Assembly: GCF_003946345.1 (NCBI RefSeq)
Contig: NZ_RHNY01000009.1
Location: 62,001-126,000, forward strand
Length of the DNA stretch: 64,000 bases
Reading direction: 5' to 3'
DNA from: Levilactobacillus tongjiangensis
GTDB lineage: Bacteria; Bacillota; Bacilli; Lactobacillales; Lactobacillaceae
Below, one piece after another: positions 53,196 through 61,642 of this stretch. A model generated the notes under the pieces. It was given only the letters and a program-made list of their open reading frames with translations. It did not search any database and was not told the DNA's origin. Each line of letters starts with the position of its first letter. The first letter of the stretch is position 1. The position numbers were made by a program, and so were the translations under genes.

Positions 53196-54515
53196 ATGAA
53201 ACAGGAATCACTTTTCTCAAATCAACCAGAGAACACGCCGTTGGCCAGTCGGGTTCGGCCCCAAGACCTGGACCAATTCGTTGGCCAGCAACATCTACTG
53301 GGTCCTGGCAAGATTTTGCGAGAAATTATTGAAAATGACCAAGTTTCGTCCATGGTTTTCTGGGGACCGCCGGGTGTTGGGAAGACCACGCTGGCTGAAA
53401 TTATTGCCCGTAAAACGCAATCTAGTTTTTTGAGCTTTAGTGCCGTGGATAGCAGTATCAGTAAAATCAAGAAAATTATGAAGCAAGCTGAATTGGACCG
53501 GGAAATTGGGCAACGAACAATCGTCTTTGTGGACGAAATCCACCGGTTTAACAAGGCTCAGCAGGATGCGTTTCTGCCCTACGTTGAGCGGGGAAGCATC
53601 ATTTTAATTGGGGCAACGACGGAAAATCCTTCGTTTGAAATCAACTCAGCCTTGTTGTCACGCTGTAAGGTATTTGTCCTGAAAGCCTTGCAACAGGCTG
53701 ACATTATCACGCTGGTCGAGAATGCTCTGCAAAATTCTAACGGTTACGGGAAACAGAGTATTAAGATTGGCGACGATGAAATTCAAGCGATTGCTAACTT
53801 TGCCGACGGGGATGCCAGAATGGCATTAAATACGCTAGAAATGGCGATTCTCAATGGTGAGAAGGTTGATGGGGCCACGACGGTGACCATGGATAATCTC
53901 AGCCAGTTAATTACTAAAAAGTTTGTGTTGTATGACAAGAATGGTGAGGAACACTACAACATTATTTCTGCGCTGCATAAATCCATGCGTAATAGTGACA
54001 CCGATGCGGCTATTTACTGGCTGTCGCGAATGTTAGAGGGTGGCGAGGACCCGTTGTATATTGCGCGGCGGCTGGTTCGGTTTGCGAGTGAGGACGTTGG
54101 CTTAGCCGATACGAACGCCCTCAACGTGGCAATCAACGTCTTTCAGGCTTGCCAGTTTCTGGGGATGCCGGAGTGTGATATTCACCTGGTTGAGGCCGTG
54201 ACCTACCTGTCGCTGGCGCCCAAGTCTAATGCCATTTATAAGGCCAGACTCGCGGCGGCTAAGGACGTGAAGCAGACGGTGAATGATCCGGTGCCGCTAC
54301 AGATTCGGAACGCACCGACTAAGCTGATGAAAGATTTAGGGTACGGCAAGGACTATGAATTAGCCCACTATGCCAAAGATAAGCTGACGACGATGAAAAC
54401 TATGCCGCCTTCCTTAGAAGGACATGAGTATTATTTGCCGACGACCGAGGGCCATGAACGGCGGTTCAAGGAGCGATTGGCGCAGATTAAGGCTTGGCAT
54501 GAACAGAATGGCTAA
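53196..54515 (+). CDS. rarA: Replication-associated recombination protein RarA (MgsA)
   Basis: The 439-residue AAA+ protein has LASRVRPQDLDQFVGQQHLLGPG, Walker A FWGPPGVGKTT (about residues 57-64), Walker B TIVFVDEIHRFNKAQQDAF and sensor IGATTENPSFEINSALLSR. The C-terminal tetramerisation region has YLSLAPKSNAIY. It acts at stalled replication forks. The ATG at 53196 has AGGGTGG upstream; a GTG at 53184 is an alternative. Confidence 0.94.
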   Translation: MKQESLFSNQPENTPLASRVRPQDLDQFVGQQHLLGPGKILREIIENDQVSSMVFWGPPGVGKTTLAEIIARKTQSSFLSFSAVDSSISKIKKIMKQAELDREIGQRTIVFVDEIHRFNKAQQDAFLPYVERGSIILIGATTENPSFEINSALLSRCKVFVLKALQQADIITLVENALQNSNGYGKQSIKIGDDEIQAIANFADGDARMALNTLEMAILNGEKVDGATTVTMDNLSQLITKKFVLYDKNGEEHYNIISALHKSMRNSDTDAAIYWLSRMLEGGEDPLYIARRLVRFASEDVGLADTNALNVAINVFQACQFLGMPECDIHLVEAVTYLSLAPKSNAIYKARLAAAKDVKQTVNDPVPLQIRNAPTKLMKDLGYGKDYELAHYAKDKLTTMKTMPPSLEGHEYYLPTTEGHERRFKERLAQIKAWHEQNG

Positions 54516-54516
54516 C

Positions 54517-54555
54517 AAAAACGGGTATCCTCAATGAGGACACCCGTTTTTGTTA
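54517..54555. terminator. Bidirectional terminator
   Basis: AAAAACGGGT.TCCTCA / AGGA.ACCCGTTTTT lies between convergent genes. Confidence 0.85.
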
Positions 54556-54605
54556 GGTTTCAGGATGATTAAGATGTAACGACGTACTGATCTTTGAGTT
54601 TCAGC

Positions 54606-55034
54606 TTAAACCAATGTTTTCTTCTGACCAAAGTCCATGTCCATTGGCCGGATGAAGGACCAGGTTGAGTGAACGACCTTCCAGTCAGTGCCTTCGCGTT
54701 CGTAAACCTCAATGCAGTTGTAGTGCATTTCGTTCAGTGAAGTCTTGGCAAATAGTTGGTAGGTTAGAACTGCCATGTCACCTTTGATTTGAACGCGGGG
54801 GTCTTCGAAGTCGTAGGTATCGGCGAATAGTTTGCCCTCAACGTTAGCGAGAACGAATTCTTTGATTTCGGCGTAGGTGTCGACCCGGTGCGGTTTATAG
54901 CTGTCAAAGTGGGAAAAGTTCTTTTGAGACCAGATGGTTAAGTAGCCCGAAGTGTCGCCCTTGAACCATTTGTCTAGGGCGCCCTTTTCAAGTGCAATAA
55001 TTTTGGTGGTTAAGTCGGTATTTTCGTTAGTCAT
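54606..55034 (-). CDS. NTF2-like / SnoaL-like fold protein
   Basis: The 142-residue protein has the NTF2-like layout: an N-terminal helix (IIALEKGALDKWFKGD), YLTIWSQKNFSHFDS, and a final strand pair with WKVVHSTWSFIRP. DUF4440-type members of this fold bind small molecules, and most have no known reaction. GGAGAA precedes the ATG. It is transcribed alone. Confidence 0.8.
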   Translation of the reverse strand: MTNENTDLTTKIIALEKGALDKWFKGDTSGYLTIWSQKNFSHFDSYKPHRVDTYAEIKEFVLANVEGKLFADTYDFEDPRVQIKGDMAVLTYQLFAKTSLNEMHYNCIEVYEREGTDWKVVHSTWSFIRPMDMDFGQKKTLV

Positions 55035-55253
55035 GGTTTTTCTCCTGTCTCTAAGTTAAGTAGCAGGGCCAGCTTTCCATAGGCATGTCGCAGAGAACGG
55101 AGGAGCCAAGCTCGTGTATTAACCATGAGCTTAAACTATGCCGTAACGTTACAGTCAAGCGTGATTCTCTGAAATTAGTGATATGCTAAATTCAAGTGTT
55201 ATTTACACGATTTGTGATAATAAAGAATGGCTAGACATTATGGAGGGATACTT

Positions 55254-56195
55254 ATGAACTATCATGAAATTATGAATGGCTTACAGTGGGCAGCAGTTGC
55301 TGATGCACTTGGTGTCCCAGCTGAGATGCAAGAGCGTGGAACATACCCTGTTATCACGGAGATGCAACCCAGTTCTTTTTGGGAACAGCCAGCTGGCAGT
55401 TGGTCGGATGATACGTCGATGACATTGTGTTTGCTAGAAAATATAGTTGCTGAAGGTGACTACACTGATATGATGCAACGTCTAGAAAGATATATGAGAT
55501 TTGGTACAGATACACCGCGTGGGGAATTGTTTGACGTGGGTCGAACGTGTGCTCATGCAGTACGTAACTACGTGATTAATGGCATTACCCCCCTGATGTG
55601 TGGGGATGCTTCACCAGAGGCAAATGGCAATGGTGCTTTAATGAGAATTGCGCCATTGGCCATAGTCTTACAGCATGAAACAAATCAGAATCGCCGTTTT
55701 GAGCTTATTCGTGATTACACGGTTCTAACGCATCGTCATGCGCGGTCAGTGGTTGCGAGTTTTATCTTCCTGGAATTATTACACAGTATTCTAAATGGTA
55801 TGAGCTTGGGGGAAGCAATACCGATAGTTCAGATATCATTGGCTAAATTCTTTAAAGATACGGAATATGCAGAGGAATTACAGTACTATCAAATGATGTT
55901 TGACCCTGATTTTAGTCATTTTCCGGTTGAAGCTATTAAGACCTCCGGTTATGTTGTTGATACTTTGATGGCGGCCGTTTGGTTAGCTTTAAATCAACCA
56001 GCACCTAAAGACGCAATTTTAAAGGCAGTTAATCTTGGTGGTGACACAGATACCATTGCGACCGTGGTAGCCTCTTTAGTGGCGGCGGGACAGCCGACAG
56101 TATCCGTTGATGCTACCTGGTGGGGACAACTCCTAAATACTGAGCTTTTGGAGCAGAGGTTTACGGCATTTGCAACTAAGTACGCTGAAACATAA
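55254..56195 (+). CDS. ADP-ribosylglycohydrolase-family protein
   Basis: The 313-residue protein has the ADP-ribosyl-glycohydrolase (DraG/ARH) fold. The N-terminal metal site is in GSWSDDTSMTLCL, ANGNGALMRIAPLA lies in the middle, and the C-terminal metal site is NLGGDTDTIATVVASL. Such enzymes remove ADP-ribose from proteins or other acceptors. GGAGGG lies 9 bases before the ATG at 55254. No ADP-ribosyltransferase gene is nearby. It is more AT-rich than most neighbours, a weak hint of acquisition. Confidence 0.87.
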   Translation: MNYHEIMNGLQWAAVADALGVPAEMQERGTYPVITEMQPSSFWEQPAGSWSDDTSMTLCLLENIVAEGDYTDMMQRLERYMRFGTDTPRGELFDVGRTCAHAVRNYVINGITPLMCGDASPEANGNGALMRIAPLAIVLQHETNQNRRFELIRDYTVLTHRHARSVVASFIFLELLHSILNGMSLGEAIPIVQISLAKFFKDTEYAEELQYYQMMFDPDFSHFPVEAIKTSGYVVDTLMAAVWLALNQPAPKDAILKAVNLGGDTDTIATVVASLVAAGQPTVSVDATWWGQLLNTELLEQRFTAFATKYAET

Positions 56196-56218
56196 AAAGA
56201 TGAATCAAAGAGTGCCAC

Positions 56219-56234
56219 TGTTTCACATGAAACA
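56219..56234. promoter_or_regulatory. parS-like ParB site (1 mismatch)
   Basis: TGTTTCACATGAAACA lies 23 bases after the ADP-ribosylglycohydrolase stop codon. Confidence 0.75.
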
Positions 56235-56256
56235 TTATCGTTAGTAGCGTACTAAA

Positions 56257-56310
56257 AAGGCGATTCACCAAGTTACCCTGGAATGGGGTATTAGGTGAGT
56301 CGCCTTCGTT
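56257..56310. terminator. Bidirectional terminator
   Basis: AAGGCGA.TCACC / GGTGA.TCGCCTT with an inner TACCC / GGGTA stem lies between convergent genes. Confidence 0.8.
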
Positions 56311-56324
56311 TAGGTTAGATGTAA

Positions 56325-57494
56325 TTATTTGCCAGTTTCGGACAATTCAAGTAGCCGTTGCCGTAAAGCATCGTCGTAGGCTGTCAGGTACAGACCGTAT
56401 TTTCCCCGCTTCATTAAGACGTTCAGGACGTTAGCGATAAACGTTTTGTATTCGTCACGGCTAAATTGAATGTCCTTCCGTTTCTTAAAGATTTCCTTGT
56501 GGGAGTACTTTTCGGGAATGATGGTCATTGTATCCGTCTTAGGGTCGTAGCCAAATGACGGTCCAATGATCATGCCCACGTAGTTGAGGTCAAAACCTTG
56601 TAGGGTGTAGATGGTACCGACCTGGGTGATGGAGCCTTCACGCTTGGCCCAGTGGGTCCGTTGTGGGTCCCATTCGTCCCAAGGTAGGTTGAACGTATCC
56701 ATCTCAACGTTGTGGCGGCCATCAATGCGAGGGAACCCAGAGGTGGCTACGACCCGACTCATGCCAAATTCCTTGTTGCGTTTCTTAATGTTTTCGAACA
56801 ATTCGCCGGCAGTATCAAACATTTTGAATTCGAAGTCGCTGTTGTCGGGGAAAGGTTTCAATGGCTTTTCAGCGGACAAGTCATCCATCCAAGCCACCTG
56901 TTCGTCGCTGGCAACCATCCGGTATTGGAAGTTCATGTTGAACAGCTTATGTGGGTGGGAGCCGATGGTCTTGTAGAGCAGGTCTTTGTCCCAATACATC
57001 TTGGACTGGAAGACTTGTTCAAAGTCGTACACGACGACCACGACCTTAGCCAAGTTCATGAGGTCGGTCAATTGGTTTTGACCGCGGTAGTGGGCGTAAG
57101 GTTCTGATTTGGAGTAGAGCAAATGGGCTTCATCGACGAAAATAATGTCGTATTTTTTGTGGTTCTTTTGGGCGTAGTTGATCAGAGCAGTGGGCCGCCG
57201 AATGGACTTTACCTTCATGTTTGGAATGGATTCAGCGAGGTCTTGATAGGCTTTGTACAGCTCGGGATGGTTGACCACCAGTGAGGTTTGGTAGCGGCTA
57301 TCGGTCATGTACTGACGAACGAGTTCCATGAGGACCACGGACTTCCCAGTTCCAGCAGCGCCTTCAATAATAGCTACGGAAGATTGGTTGCCGTTCAGCC
57401 CTTGCTTAATGTAGTCGTTGATATTGGTGATAACAGTCTTCTGGTCGTCTGACAGGTCATCGACGAAGAACTGTGCCTTTAAAATTTTATTCAT
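56325..57494 (-). CDS. DUF2075 (schlafen group 3-like) P-loop helicase/ATPase
   Basis: The 389-residue protein has Walker A IEGAAGTGKSVVLM, Walker B YDIIFVDEAHLLYS, a motif III-like VVVVYDFEQVFQ, and YTLQGFDLNYVGMIIGP near the C-terminus. That is the DUF2075 pattern of superfamily 1-like helicases. Relatives occur alone or fused to nucleases in defence and stress settings. Here it stands alone on the minus strand with no partner. GGGAG lies upstream of the ATG. Function unknown. Confidence 0.85.
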   Translation of the reverse strand: MNKILKAQFFVDDLSDDQKTVITNINDYIKQGLNGNQSSVAIIEGAAGTGKSVVLMELVRQYMTDSRYQTSLVVNHPELYKAYQDLAESIPNMKVKSIRRPTALINYAQKNHKKYDIIFVDEAHLLYSKSEPYAHYRGQNQLTDLMNLAKVVVVVYDFEQVFQSKMYWDKDLLYKTIGSHPHKLFNMNFQYRMVASDEQVAWMDDLSAEKPLKPFPDNSDFEFKMFDTAGELFENIKKRNKEFGMSRVVATSGFPRIDGRHNVEMDTFNLPWDEWDPQRTHWAKREGSITQVGTIYTLQGFDLNYVGMIIGPSFGYDPKTDTMTIIPEKYSHKEIFKKRKDIQFSRDEYKTFIANVLNVLMKRGKYGLYLTAYDDALRQRLLELSETGK

Positions 57495-57641
57495 TCTGAA
57501 ACTCCCTTATGCCTTAGTTGATTTGCGTACGTAAATGAAGCTAGATTTCTCTGTGAAAATTGCTATTACTAGTATAGCAGTTATGGGGTGGAAGACTGTA
57601 GAATTTTGAAAGGGTGGGAGAGGTTTATAAATTTCAGCTGC

Positions 57642-57657
57642 TGTTTCATGTGGAACA
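57642..57657. promoter_or_regulatory. parS-like ParB site (1 mismatch, minus strand)
   Basis: The complement TGTTCCACATGAAACA fits the consensus with one centre change (the fifth base is free). Confidence 0.65.
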
Positions 57658-57792
57658 AGCAGAAGTAGCCAGTTAGTGGAAAATATAAAGCTGTCCTATA
57701 AAATAAGATATTGTTATTCAAAATAGGCACGAATATAATTAATCCCATGAATCATGGTACCTAATGACGTTAGTTTCTCAGGAGGAATAGGA

Positions 57793-58227
57793 ATGCGTAA
57801 ATTAATTCGTATCGCAGTGGTTGGCCTGATAGTTTTGCTGATTGGCGGGATTTACTTTGCCACGGGGACCACGGCTGACGCGACTAAATGGCACAAAGGT
57901 GTGCCTAGGGTTGTCCGTAATCGGACTTATATGATCAGTCATGTTACGGACAAAAACTTGATGGCTTACGTGGGTTACACGTTCACTAACAAATCGTTGT
58001 TTGCCGGTCATACCATGGATGGCGGTCATCTCGTCAAGCATCTAAAGTATAAAATGGTTGGTAAGCAGATTTATTCAATCAAAGGGAGCGTTTCAGGCGA
58101 CAAAGAACGGCTAAAGCTCAAGGTTACCAACAAAAATAAGCTGATAGTCAAGGACCTCGACAATGGTGGGTTCAAAGGCTACGCTCCGTACAAGTATTCT
58201 GGTAAGACATGGCCGCGGGTTCATTAA
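57793..58227 (+). CDS. Small exported basic protein, hypothetical
   Basis: The 144-residue protein has an N-terminal hydrophobic segment (IAVVGLIVLLIGGIYFATG) that may be a signal anchor. The exported part is rich in Lys, Tyr and Gly and starts VPRVVRNRTYM. GGAGGAA lies 8 bases before the ATG at 57793; a longer reading from 57754 is not favoured. No family recognised. It resembles the protein at 46399-46878 in style only. Confidence 0.7.
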   Translation: MRKLIRIAVVGLIVLLIGGIYFATGTTADATKWHKGVPRVVRNRTYMISHVTDKNLMAYVGYTFTNKSLFAGHTMDGGHLVKHLKYKMVGKQIYSIKGSVSGDKERLKLKVTNKNKLIVKDLDNGGFKGYAPYKYSGKTWPRVH

Positions 58228-58267
58228 GCGCCATTAGCGATATAGTCAGTTAATTGAGTTGCACAAG

Positions 58268-58310
58268 CAAAAGAACCTGTCACCGATTTGGTGGACGGGT
58301 TCTTTTCTTT
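58268..58310 (+). terminator. Terminator
   Basis: AAAAGAACC..GTC pairs with GAC.GGGTTCTTTT. The rest of 58228-58579 shows no supported gene, only AT-rich upstream sequence for the next gene. Confidence 0.85.
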
Positions 58311-58579
58311 TGCTCGTACAACAATTAGATATTATCAAAAATAAAATAGCTCAAAGACACTGATTTAACAACAGTGGTGGACCGAATTTATTGGACTGAA
58401 TGATTGCTTCACATGAGGATTTACAATAAAAGTAAATTAGCTTTATTATTGGTTGTGATATATACTAATTGTAACAGAGTGTTTATAATTTACGCATATA
58501 AGCACCTGGTTAAGATGACTATTACTTATTTATTTTTATTTGGACACCCTAAGCAAACCCTGAAAGGGGAGGAAATATC

Positions 58580-60652
58580 GTGTTGAATCGGATGAATACG
58601 AAGTGTCATTATAAAATGTATAAAAAAGGGAAGCACTGGTTATTTGCCAGTGTTATTGCAACTTCACTGGCGTTTGGTGTAGTTGATGTGACCGCCAATG
58701 CCGATACGGCGGCAGATGAGTCTACTCCAGTGGCAACTGAAACTGGGGAACCACAGTCCCAGCTTCAGGAGAAGCAGGTCAGTTTAACACCAACGCCAGC
58801 TAGACCAGCTGATGATGAGTCGGATACGTCAGAACCGGAGCCCACCACGGCCGAGCTAGCTACTCAGACGCCTGCTTCAGTTGGGGAAATTAAGGACAGC
58901 AAACCAGCTAAACCGGAAAATAGTGAGAAAAAGGCAATACAATCGCCGGCTACTGTGGAAATTCCTAAACCTACCGCTAGAGCAGCCAAGGCCACGCTAC
59001 CAACGGCCCAAACGACTGCGCCGACTACGGCAGTAAAGGTTATGGCGGCACCAGTGGTCAAAGTGTCTATCGATGACTGGTTACCCAACAAGACGTTGCA
59101 GATAACTGTGCTGAATGCGTTGAATGATTTGGGGATTAGTCGTATCTGGGCCACACCTGAGGATATCACTCAGGAAGACATGGCGTTGCTGAAACGCTTG
59201 GATGTGGCCGGGAGTTCTAACTCTGGTTCTAAGGATACTTACATTGATGGCACCACGGAGTTTTCGTTGAAAGGATTGGAGTATGCAGTTAATATCACCC
59301 GGCTGAGTTTGAAATCCAACCTGAACGCGTCGGGCCAGTACTTTGGTGACGTGACTGATATCTCAGCGTTGGCATACATGAAGAATCTGACGGATTTGGA
59401 TGTAGCTGGTAACCGGATCACGGATATCAGTCCGCTGTTGGGCTTAACGAACTTAAGGAATGTGGATATTCAATACAACAGCATTCTGGATTTATCTGGC
59501 TTTCATGGTATGAACCTGACGTCGTTGAAGACCTGGTTCCAGTACGTAGTGTTGCCAGTTGTGCGGGTTGACCGGACGACTAAATCAGGCACACTGACGG
59601 CAGCATTTATCGATGAGGATAACTACCATTGGAAGCTTTCTACGGCAACTAAATGGTGGGTAGCGACTGATTCGAAGGTTCCTGGCACGACTTATGGTTT
59701 GGGGTATTCTCGGGGTGGCGACCGGGTATTTAATGCGGACGGTACCATTACATTTAATAATATGCCGGAGCAAGAACCCGGTGTGACGACGTATCCTTTA
59801 AAGAATATTCACGTGCAGCAGTATAAGTATTTCATGATCGGTATCGTCAACGAAAATGGGACCAACCGACTTGCGATGTTCCAGCCCTATGTGTTGGCTG
59901 ACAAGGCTGGCGCGGTCACCGTTTCTTACCAGGATAAGGCGGGAAATAAGTTGGCGGATGACGTGGTTTTGGATGCGAAATTAGTTGGCGACAGTTACAC
60001 AACGACGGCCAAAGATATTGCGGGCTATACGCTGACCGCCCAGCCGGAGAACGCTACGGGAACGTATGCGGCGAAGGATATTTCCGTTGTGTATGTGTAT
60101 GATAAGACGCCGGTGGGCCCACCAATCAATCCGCCAATCGTGACGCCTAATGAAACGATTAGGGTGACGGTACACTATCAAACGAGTAATGGACTGACGG
60201 TGGTAGATGACGACGTCTTGACTGGGAAGGCGGGCGAAAGCTACACAACAACGCCAGCAGTCGTCGCGGGTTACGAGCTGATTGCGACGCCGGCAAATGC
60301 GAGTGGCGTGTTCGGTGATCAAGATAGCGAGGTAACCTACGTCTACGCGAAGGTTGGCGGAGATGGCGACTTGGTTGATCCTGGAACGGATCCGGATAAA
60401 CCGGATATTGACCAGTCAACTGGAGAGAAGCCAGACAAGGGCGTCACGGGTGGCGATGCTGCAACGATTAGTAAGACCTCAACTGCGAAAGCTAAAGGAA
60501 ATGCGGTGGTAAACTTGGCGGCAACTAAGTCAGTGGCGGCCAAGGAAACTTTGCCACAGACGGATGAGAAAACAGTCTCACCGTTGTGGGGATTGGCTGT
60601 ATTGGGGTCATTGCTGGGGTTAGCGGTGATTGGACGTAAGCGGAAGAGATAA
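58580..60652 (+). CDS. KxYKxGKxW-signal LRR/MucBP wall protein (LPQTDE)
   Basis: The 690-residue protein starts with the signal motif KMYKKGKHW and a cleavage region near ANADT. A Pro/Thr/Glu-rich stretch (to about residue 150) and an internalin-like LRR domain (about 215-330, for example ISALAYMKNLTDLDVAGNRI) follow. Two MucBP repeats come next (VTVSYQDKAGNKL and VTVHYQTSNGLTV), then LPQTDEKT, a helix and RKRKR. The KxYKxGKxW motif is often linked to accessory secretion and glycosylation. The GTG at 58580 follows GGGGAGG at 7 bases. Mucin or surface adhesion is likely. Confidence 0.9.
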   Translation: MLNRMNTKCHYKMYKKGKHWLFASVIATSLAFGVVDVTANADTAADESTPVATETGEPQSQLQEKQVSLTPTPARPADDESDTSEPEPTTAELATQTPASVGEIKDSKPAKPENSEKKAIQSPATVEIPKPTARAAKATLPTAQTTAPTTAVKVMAAPVVKVSIDDWLPNKTLQITVLNALNDLGISRIWATPEDITQEDMALLKRLDVAGSSNSGSKDTYIDGTTEFSLKGLEYAVNITRLSLKSNLNASGQYFGDVTDISALAYMKNLTDLDVAGNRITDISPLLGLTNLRNVDIQYNSILDLSGFHGMNLTSLKTWFQYVVLPVVRVDRTTKSGTLTAAFIDEDNYHWKLSTATKWWVATDSKVPGTTYGLGYSRGGDRVFNADGTITFNNMPEQEPGVTTYPLKNIHVQQYKYFMIGIVNENGTNRLAMFQPYVLADKAGAVTVSYQDKAGNKLADDVVLDAKLVGDSYTTTAKDIAGYTLTAQPENATGTYAAKDISVVYVYDKTPVGPPINPPIVTPNETIRVTVHYQTSNGLTVVDDDVLTGKAGESYTTTPAVVAGYELIATPANASGVFGDQDSEVTYVYAKVGGDGDLVDPGTDPDKPDIDQSTGEKPDKGVTGGDAATISKTSTAKAKGNAVVNLAATKSVAAKETLPQTDEKTVSPLWGLAVLGSLLGLAVIGRKRKR

Positions 60653-60664
60653 TTTAGAATTTTT

Positions 60665-60703
60665 TGGGGGAATCGGTCGAGGGCCGGTTCCCGTTTTTTT
60701 TCT
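60665..60703 (+). terminator. Terminator
   Basis: GGGAATCGG / CCGGTTCCC with a long T run follows the wall protein gene. Confidence 0.85.
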
Positions 60704-60934
60704 AGGATTAAGTGGAGCTATGAAGCAGAAACTGTTGAAAAGTACCGTGAAGGGGTTAATTAGAAGATGTTTGCAATGTAGCTTTGGGTTATAAATTTAG
60801 CGTGAAATTTAGTTTATGGGTGGATATTAAATATATTGTTAACTAGATGCTTCTCAGGTATGCTTGAGAAGCAAACTAAAGGAATTTAGGTGCCTGGGAA
60901 ATTTTGAATGCTGTTAAATCAACGTTTGTTTAGT
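60704..60934 (+). other. AT-rich stretch, probable CRISPR leader
   Basis: No gene seen. It precedes the best-conserved CRISPR repeat, so it is the likely leader end of the small array. Confidence 0.4.
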
Positions 60935-61084
60935 GTATTCCCCACGGATGTGGGGGTGATCCCGACTCGTCAAGACCGCCAAGTTGTTGATTTTGGTATT
61001 CCCCACGGGTGTGGGGGTGATCCCAGCTGGTCAAGAATTTAGATTGTGTTTTCACAGTGTTCCTCAGAGATATGGAGGTGATTC
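60935..61084 (+). CRISPR. Orphan mini-array with type I-E-like repeats
   Basis: Repeat 1 (60935-60962) and repeat 2 (60996-61023) are 28 bases, GTATTCCCCACG..TGTGGGGGTGATCC, differing at one base. Repeat 3 (61057-61084) is decayed (GTGTTCCTCAGAG..ATGGAGGTGATTC). Both spacers are exactly 33 bases. The repeat type matches lactobacillar type I-E systems. No cas genes lie in the window. A further very degenerate copy may lie at 61193-61220. Spacer targets are unknown. Confidence 0.85.
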
Positions 61085-61088
61085 TGAT

Positions 61089-61193
61089 ATGAAATTTGAT
61101 GGTTATGAAGGCGATGGATGTGGTTGTACCAGCATTATTATTTCGGGTTTAGTATTATGGTTCCTACTTAAGTGCCTACTGTCATTGCTATAG
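61089..61193 (+). CDS. 34-residue membrane peptide at the end of the CRISPR array
   Basis: The frame MKFDGYEGDGCGC.. then has one hydrophobic helix (IIISGLVLWFLLKCLLSLL). A near-perfect Shine-Dalgarno, GGAGGTGA, lies inside the decayed third CRISPR repeat, 6 bases before the ATG. The acidic, Gly/Cys-rich start and single helix resemble small toxin-like or signalling peptides. No family recognised. Confidence 0.45.
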   Translation: MKFDGYEGDGCGCTSIIISGLVLWFLLKCLLSLL

Positions 61194-61220
61194 CATTCTC
61201 CATGAATGTAGGGGCAAAAT

Positions 61221-61500
61221 AAAGCGGTAAAAATGAAAATATGGTTTATGAACATGCTTTCATTTTGATTTTTGACATATTTTTCAAAAGCATTGCGACC
61301 TAATCTTTGACTAGTACTGGAACTATTACATAAATTACCAGTGCATGTATATAGCGACGCATCAAGTATCTACTAGTAGCTGTGTTTCAAAAGAAAAAGT
61401 AATAATTAATCGTTATGAATTATTTCATTGATTTACTACATTGACGTAGCGGTACTCAATTTGTTTTTTTTGTAAACTTAATACAAGGGGAGGTTGGGTA
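61221..61500. other. AT-rich intergenic stretch
   Basis: No supported gene; TTGACG near 61442 might be part of a promoter for the tiny frame at 61501. Confidence 0.4.
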
Positions 61501-61593
61501 ATGGAGCTATCTAAACAAGCCAGACCAGTACCCCCCTCATCGTATTTCCCCACAGCAGTAAGTCAAAAATATCCAACTCACCAAAAAGAGTAG
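61501..61593 (+). CDS. Possible 30-residue peptide
   Basis: AGGGGAGG lies about 8 bases before an ATG that opens MELSKQARPVPPSSYF..; the stop falls inside the following terminator hairpin. No family recognised; it may be a gene remnant. Confidence 0.25.
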   Translation: MELSKQARPVPPSSYFPTAVSQKYPTHQKE

Positions 61594-61626
61594 CCAGGCA
61601 AGCACAACTGCCTAGCTACTCTTTAC
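61583..61626. terminator. Terminator of the membrane protein gene
   Basis: AAAGAGTAGC..GGCA pairs with TGCC.AGCTACTCTTT downstream of the minus-strand gene. Confidence 0.8.
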
Positions 61627-61642
61627 GAATAGACAACTAAAT

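Noticed and set aside
53187-53202. ACATGAAACA near the rarA start as another parS
   Set aside because: Only one half-site matches; the other half has several mismatches.
58404-58586. 60-codon frame before the KxYKxGKxW protein
   Set aside because: No ribosome-binding site, and it overlaps the well-supported GTG start and Shine-Dalgarno of the next gene.
60984-61193. 69-codon frame running through the CRISPR repeats
   Set aside because: Its first half is translated repeat and spacer sequence. Only the final 34 codons, with their own ribosome site, are worth keeping as a candidate.
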